Shown here: one piece after another, positions 62,407-64,000 of the stretch
Numbering within the stretch: the stretch's first letter is position 1
How the letters are laid out: every line of letters begins with the position of its first letter
Origin: Deltaproteobacteria bacterium HGW-Deltaproteobacteria-15
GTDB lineage: Bacteria; Desulfobacterota; DSM-4660; Desulfatiglandales; HGW-15
Assembly (NCBI GenBank): GCA_002840535.1
Contig: PHBH01000011.1
Coordinates: 47,584-111,583, forward strand
Reading direction: 5' to 3'
DNA: 64,000 nt
Made by a program: the position numbers and the translations under genes
The notes under the pieces: model-generated
What the model saw: only the letters and a program-made list of their open reading frames with translations
Databases searched by the model: none
Told to the model about the DNA's origin: nothing

Positions 62407-62809
62407 GGGTTTGACCTCCTTTGAAAGGGGTTGATTGGAAAGAACGTCTACCATGCAAATCTATTAGATACCTCAAGGCATGTTCAAAAATTGGAGTGCA
62501 GATATCTACGACTCCGGCCCGTTCTATGTACTGTGCGACTGCGCCTCCTAGTCGATATCGCCGTACGCGCGTTGCCGCCCGGCACCAATGTTCCTCTGCG
62601 TCACAACGTGTCCCGCAGACAACCAAGAGCTTGGTTCCCTGACCCCCTTCAACTTTCCTACCCTATCTCTGAATCGTGAAGAAACCCTTGATCCCATTGC
62701 TTGGACACTCGCAGGGGTTTAGCCGATTTGCTCCTGTAAAGGTTCTGTGGTTAAATGGGCAAGCATCAGGAAGAGAATCTTCCAATCTCAAAAAGGAAGG
62801 AAGGAAGGA
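62407..62809. other. intergenic region upstream of integrase and hydrolase
   Basis: No gene on either strand with recognisable homology. It is the divergent gap between the integrase remnant and the Tat hydrolase, so promoters of both are expected. Confidence 0.4.
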
Positions 62810-63619
62810 ATGGTCACGCGACGCCAAGTGTTGAAGCTGGGGGGAATGGCTTTGGCTGCCAGCGCGACAGGCAATCTCTCGGGATCCGCCGGGGCTGCAG
62901 GAGCCGCGAGGATAACCTATGTTCTCGTCCACGGCGCTTGGCATGGAGGCTGGTGCTGGGGCCGGGTTTCCGATATCCTGGTGGGTGCCGGACACCGGGT
63001 CTTTGCGCCCTCTCTTACTGGATTGGGCGACCGGCGTCACCTCCTGACCTCGGAGACCAACCTGAACACGCACATTCAGGATATCGTCGAACTCTTCGAG
63101 GCCGAAGAATTGAAAGGGGTGGTTCTGGTTGGACACAGCTACGGAGGCATCGTGATCACCGGGGTGGCGGCGAAGACTCCGCGCCGGATCAAACAGCTCA
63201 TTTACCTCGACGCGGTGCTGGTCAAAGACGGTGAGTCATGGTCCAGCGCTCACCCTGGCGACATGGTTGAGGCGAGGCGAAAGGCTGCTCAGGAAACGAG
63301 CAAAGGATTGACTCTGCCCGTTCCAGCGGCTTCCGCGTTAGGGGTGGCCGACCCCGCTGACCAAGCATGGGTCGACCGGCGCATGACACCACACCCGTTT
63401 GCGACCTACGAGCAGAAGATGAACTGGGGCGGCCCGATCGGCAACCATCTCCCCAAGGTTTACATCGACTGCACTTCGCCGTCTTTGGGTTCGATCGCGG
63501 CCATGAAGGACAAGTACAGGGGTAAGACTGAATGGCCGTTTGTAGAGCTCAAGACATGCCACGACGCCATGATCACGGCACCGCAGGAACTAACGAAGAT
63601 CCTGTTGCGTTTTGCTTAA
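62810..63619 (+). CDS. Tat-exported alpha/beta hydrolase
   Basis: The 269-residue protein starts at ATG 62810 (AAGGAAGG upstream) with a twin-arginine signal, VTRRQVLKLGGMALAAS, then an alpha/beta hydrolase: VLVHGAWHGGWCW (oxyanion His-Gly), nucleophile Ser in VGHSYGG, and catalytic His in KTCHDAM near the end. The lid contains DPADQAWVDRRMTPHP. It resembles the hydroxynitrile lyase/methylesterase-like group of alpha/beta hydrolases. The frame extends upstream to 62747 without homology. Role unknown. It lies downstream of the integrase remnant in the accessory region. Confidence 0.85.
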   Translation: MVTRRQVLKLGGMALAASATGNLSGSAGAAGAARITYVLVHGAWHGGWCWGRVSDILVGAGHRVFAPSLTGLGDRRHLLTSETNLNTHIQDIVELFEAEELKGVVLVGHSYGGIVITGVAAKTPRRIKQLIYLDAVLVKDGESWSSAHPGDMVEARRKAAQETSKGLTLPVPAASALGVADPADQAWVDRRMTPHPFATYEQKMNWGGPIGNHLPKVYIDCTSPSLGSIAAMKDKYRGKTEWPFVELKTCHDAMITAPQELTKILLRFA

Positions 63620-63850
63620 GAATCTCGGCTGTAGATTGTTAGCCAGATGTACTGTATCTCTTTTGAACACCTTCTTGGTCGTCGAAAGACCGGGCCGGTC
63701 TTCGAGATCATCGCTGCTCACTTTTCTGAATCGAATCACACCTTCTTTGTCCAAGATGAAAGCGGCAACTCCGCCCTTCCGACGATCTCTCTAGATGCCG
63801 TATGCCTCCGCCATTTTCCGGTTCGATCTCGGAATCACACCGGCAGCTCT
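63620..63850 (-). pseudogene. peroxiredoxin (AhpC/TSA) remnant
   Basis: Reading the minus strand, the frame gives ELPVIPRSNRKMAEAYGI, a stop, then RDRRKGGVAAFILDKEGVIR and FRKVSSDDLEDRP. This matches the C-terminal half of an alkyl hydroperoxide reductase/peroxiredoxin (compare VIGVSRDS...AFILDKEGVIR). An in-frame stop after AYGI and another just before ELPV disrupt it, and the catalytic Cys half is missing. It overlaps no intact gene. Confidence 0.65.
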
Positions 63851-63927
63851 TACTTGCTTTCACGGCATCTTGCCGGTCTCCGATGGTGGACAAGGGATTC
63901 CTCGGTTTTTCCAGGGAGGAACAAGTC

Positions 63928-64000
63928 ATGGAAATTCACAAAAAAATCGTTCTTGATGAAAATCAAAAACCAATCGCTGTCCAAATTCCGATTGAAGAGT
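63928..64000 (+). CDS. probable type II antitoxin (3' partial)
   Basis: An ATG at 63928 with AGGGAGGA seven bases before it opens a frame that runs off the window: MEIHKKIVLDENQKPIAVQI and on. The opening, K-I-V-x-D-E-x-x-K-P-I-A-V-Q-I-P, is the usual start of small Phd/YefM- or RelB-like antitoxins. A toxin gene would be expected just outside the window. Identification from 24 residues is tentative. Confidence 0.5.
   Translation, partial: MEIHKKIVLDENQKPIAVQIPIEE

Overview
The window reads as a chromosomal segment from a strictly anaerobic Desulfobacterota (former Deltaproteobacteria) bacterium, perhaps a syntroph or sulfate reducer. The case rests on the alternative siroheme-dependent heme pathway (ahbC, hemB, ahbD, ahbA), an 11-heme c-type cytochrome beside CCG-domain iron-sulfur proteins, ketone-body enzymes beside a sigma-54 activator, and several families of short dispersed repeats. 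No rRNA, tRNA or CRISPR array was seen.

Layout. (1) 1-8980: the end of a lipid or polyketide-type cluster that runs off the left edge. It holds an MMPL exporter fused to a methyltransferase, a NodB-type deacetylase, a ketosynthase (KS) overlapping a KS-like partner without the catalytic Cys, an acyl carrier protein, an AMP-ligase and an LpxL-type acyltransferase. The gene set recalls aryl-polyene clusters. (2) 9200-17770: single genes, including an LpqC-like esterase, a MipA/OmpV protein, an anion permease, an M20 peptidase with a GNAT acetyltransferase, and a sirtuin. (3) 17814-24121 (minus): the heme operon, headed by an unusual ClpX-like ATPase and interrupted by repeats. (4) 24679-28562: purL and purQ. 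(5) 28879-34052: a four-gene phosphorelay-like signalling cassette with no DNA-binding output. (6) 34232-36224: a DegP protease and a small hydrolase. (7) 36360-43644 (minus): an electron-transfer cluster with a GlcD-type FAD oxidase, two CCG iron-sulfur proteins, a glycine-cleavage-H-like lipoyl carrier, a multiheme cytochrome fused to a membrane domain, and a MauE/DoxX-like protein. (8) 43894-48564 (minus): a complete branched-chain amino-acid type ABC transporter (livKHMGF). (9) 48728-54651: 3-hydroxybutyrate dehydrogenase and acetoacetate-CoA ligase flanking a response regulator and a sigma-54 activator, with candidate -24/-12 promoters before both enzyme genes. (10) 54937-57122: a tandem ABC ATPase and a flavoprotein. 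(11) 57998-64000: an accessory region with a large HD plus GHKL-ATPase protein, a frameshifted tyrosine recombinase, a Tat-type hydrolase, a peroxiredoxin relic and the start of a probable antitoxin gene.

The strongest leads for something undescribed are the 1065-residue HD/Hsp90-like ATPase protein next to the broken integrase, the ClpX paralogue at the head of the heme operon, the lipoyl carrier between two heterodisulfide-reductase-like proteins, and the KS/CLF-like pair with the exporter-methyltransferase fusion. All functions here are inferred from sequence motifs read by eye; no database search was run.
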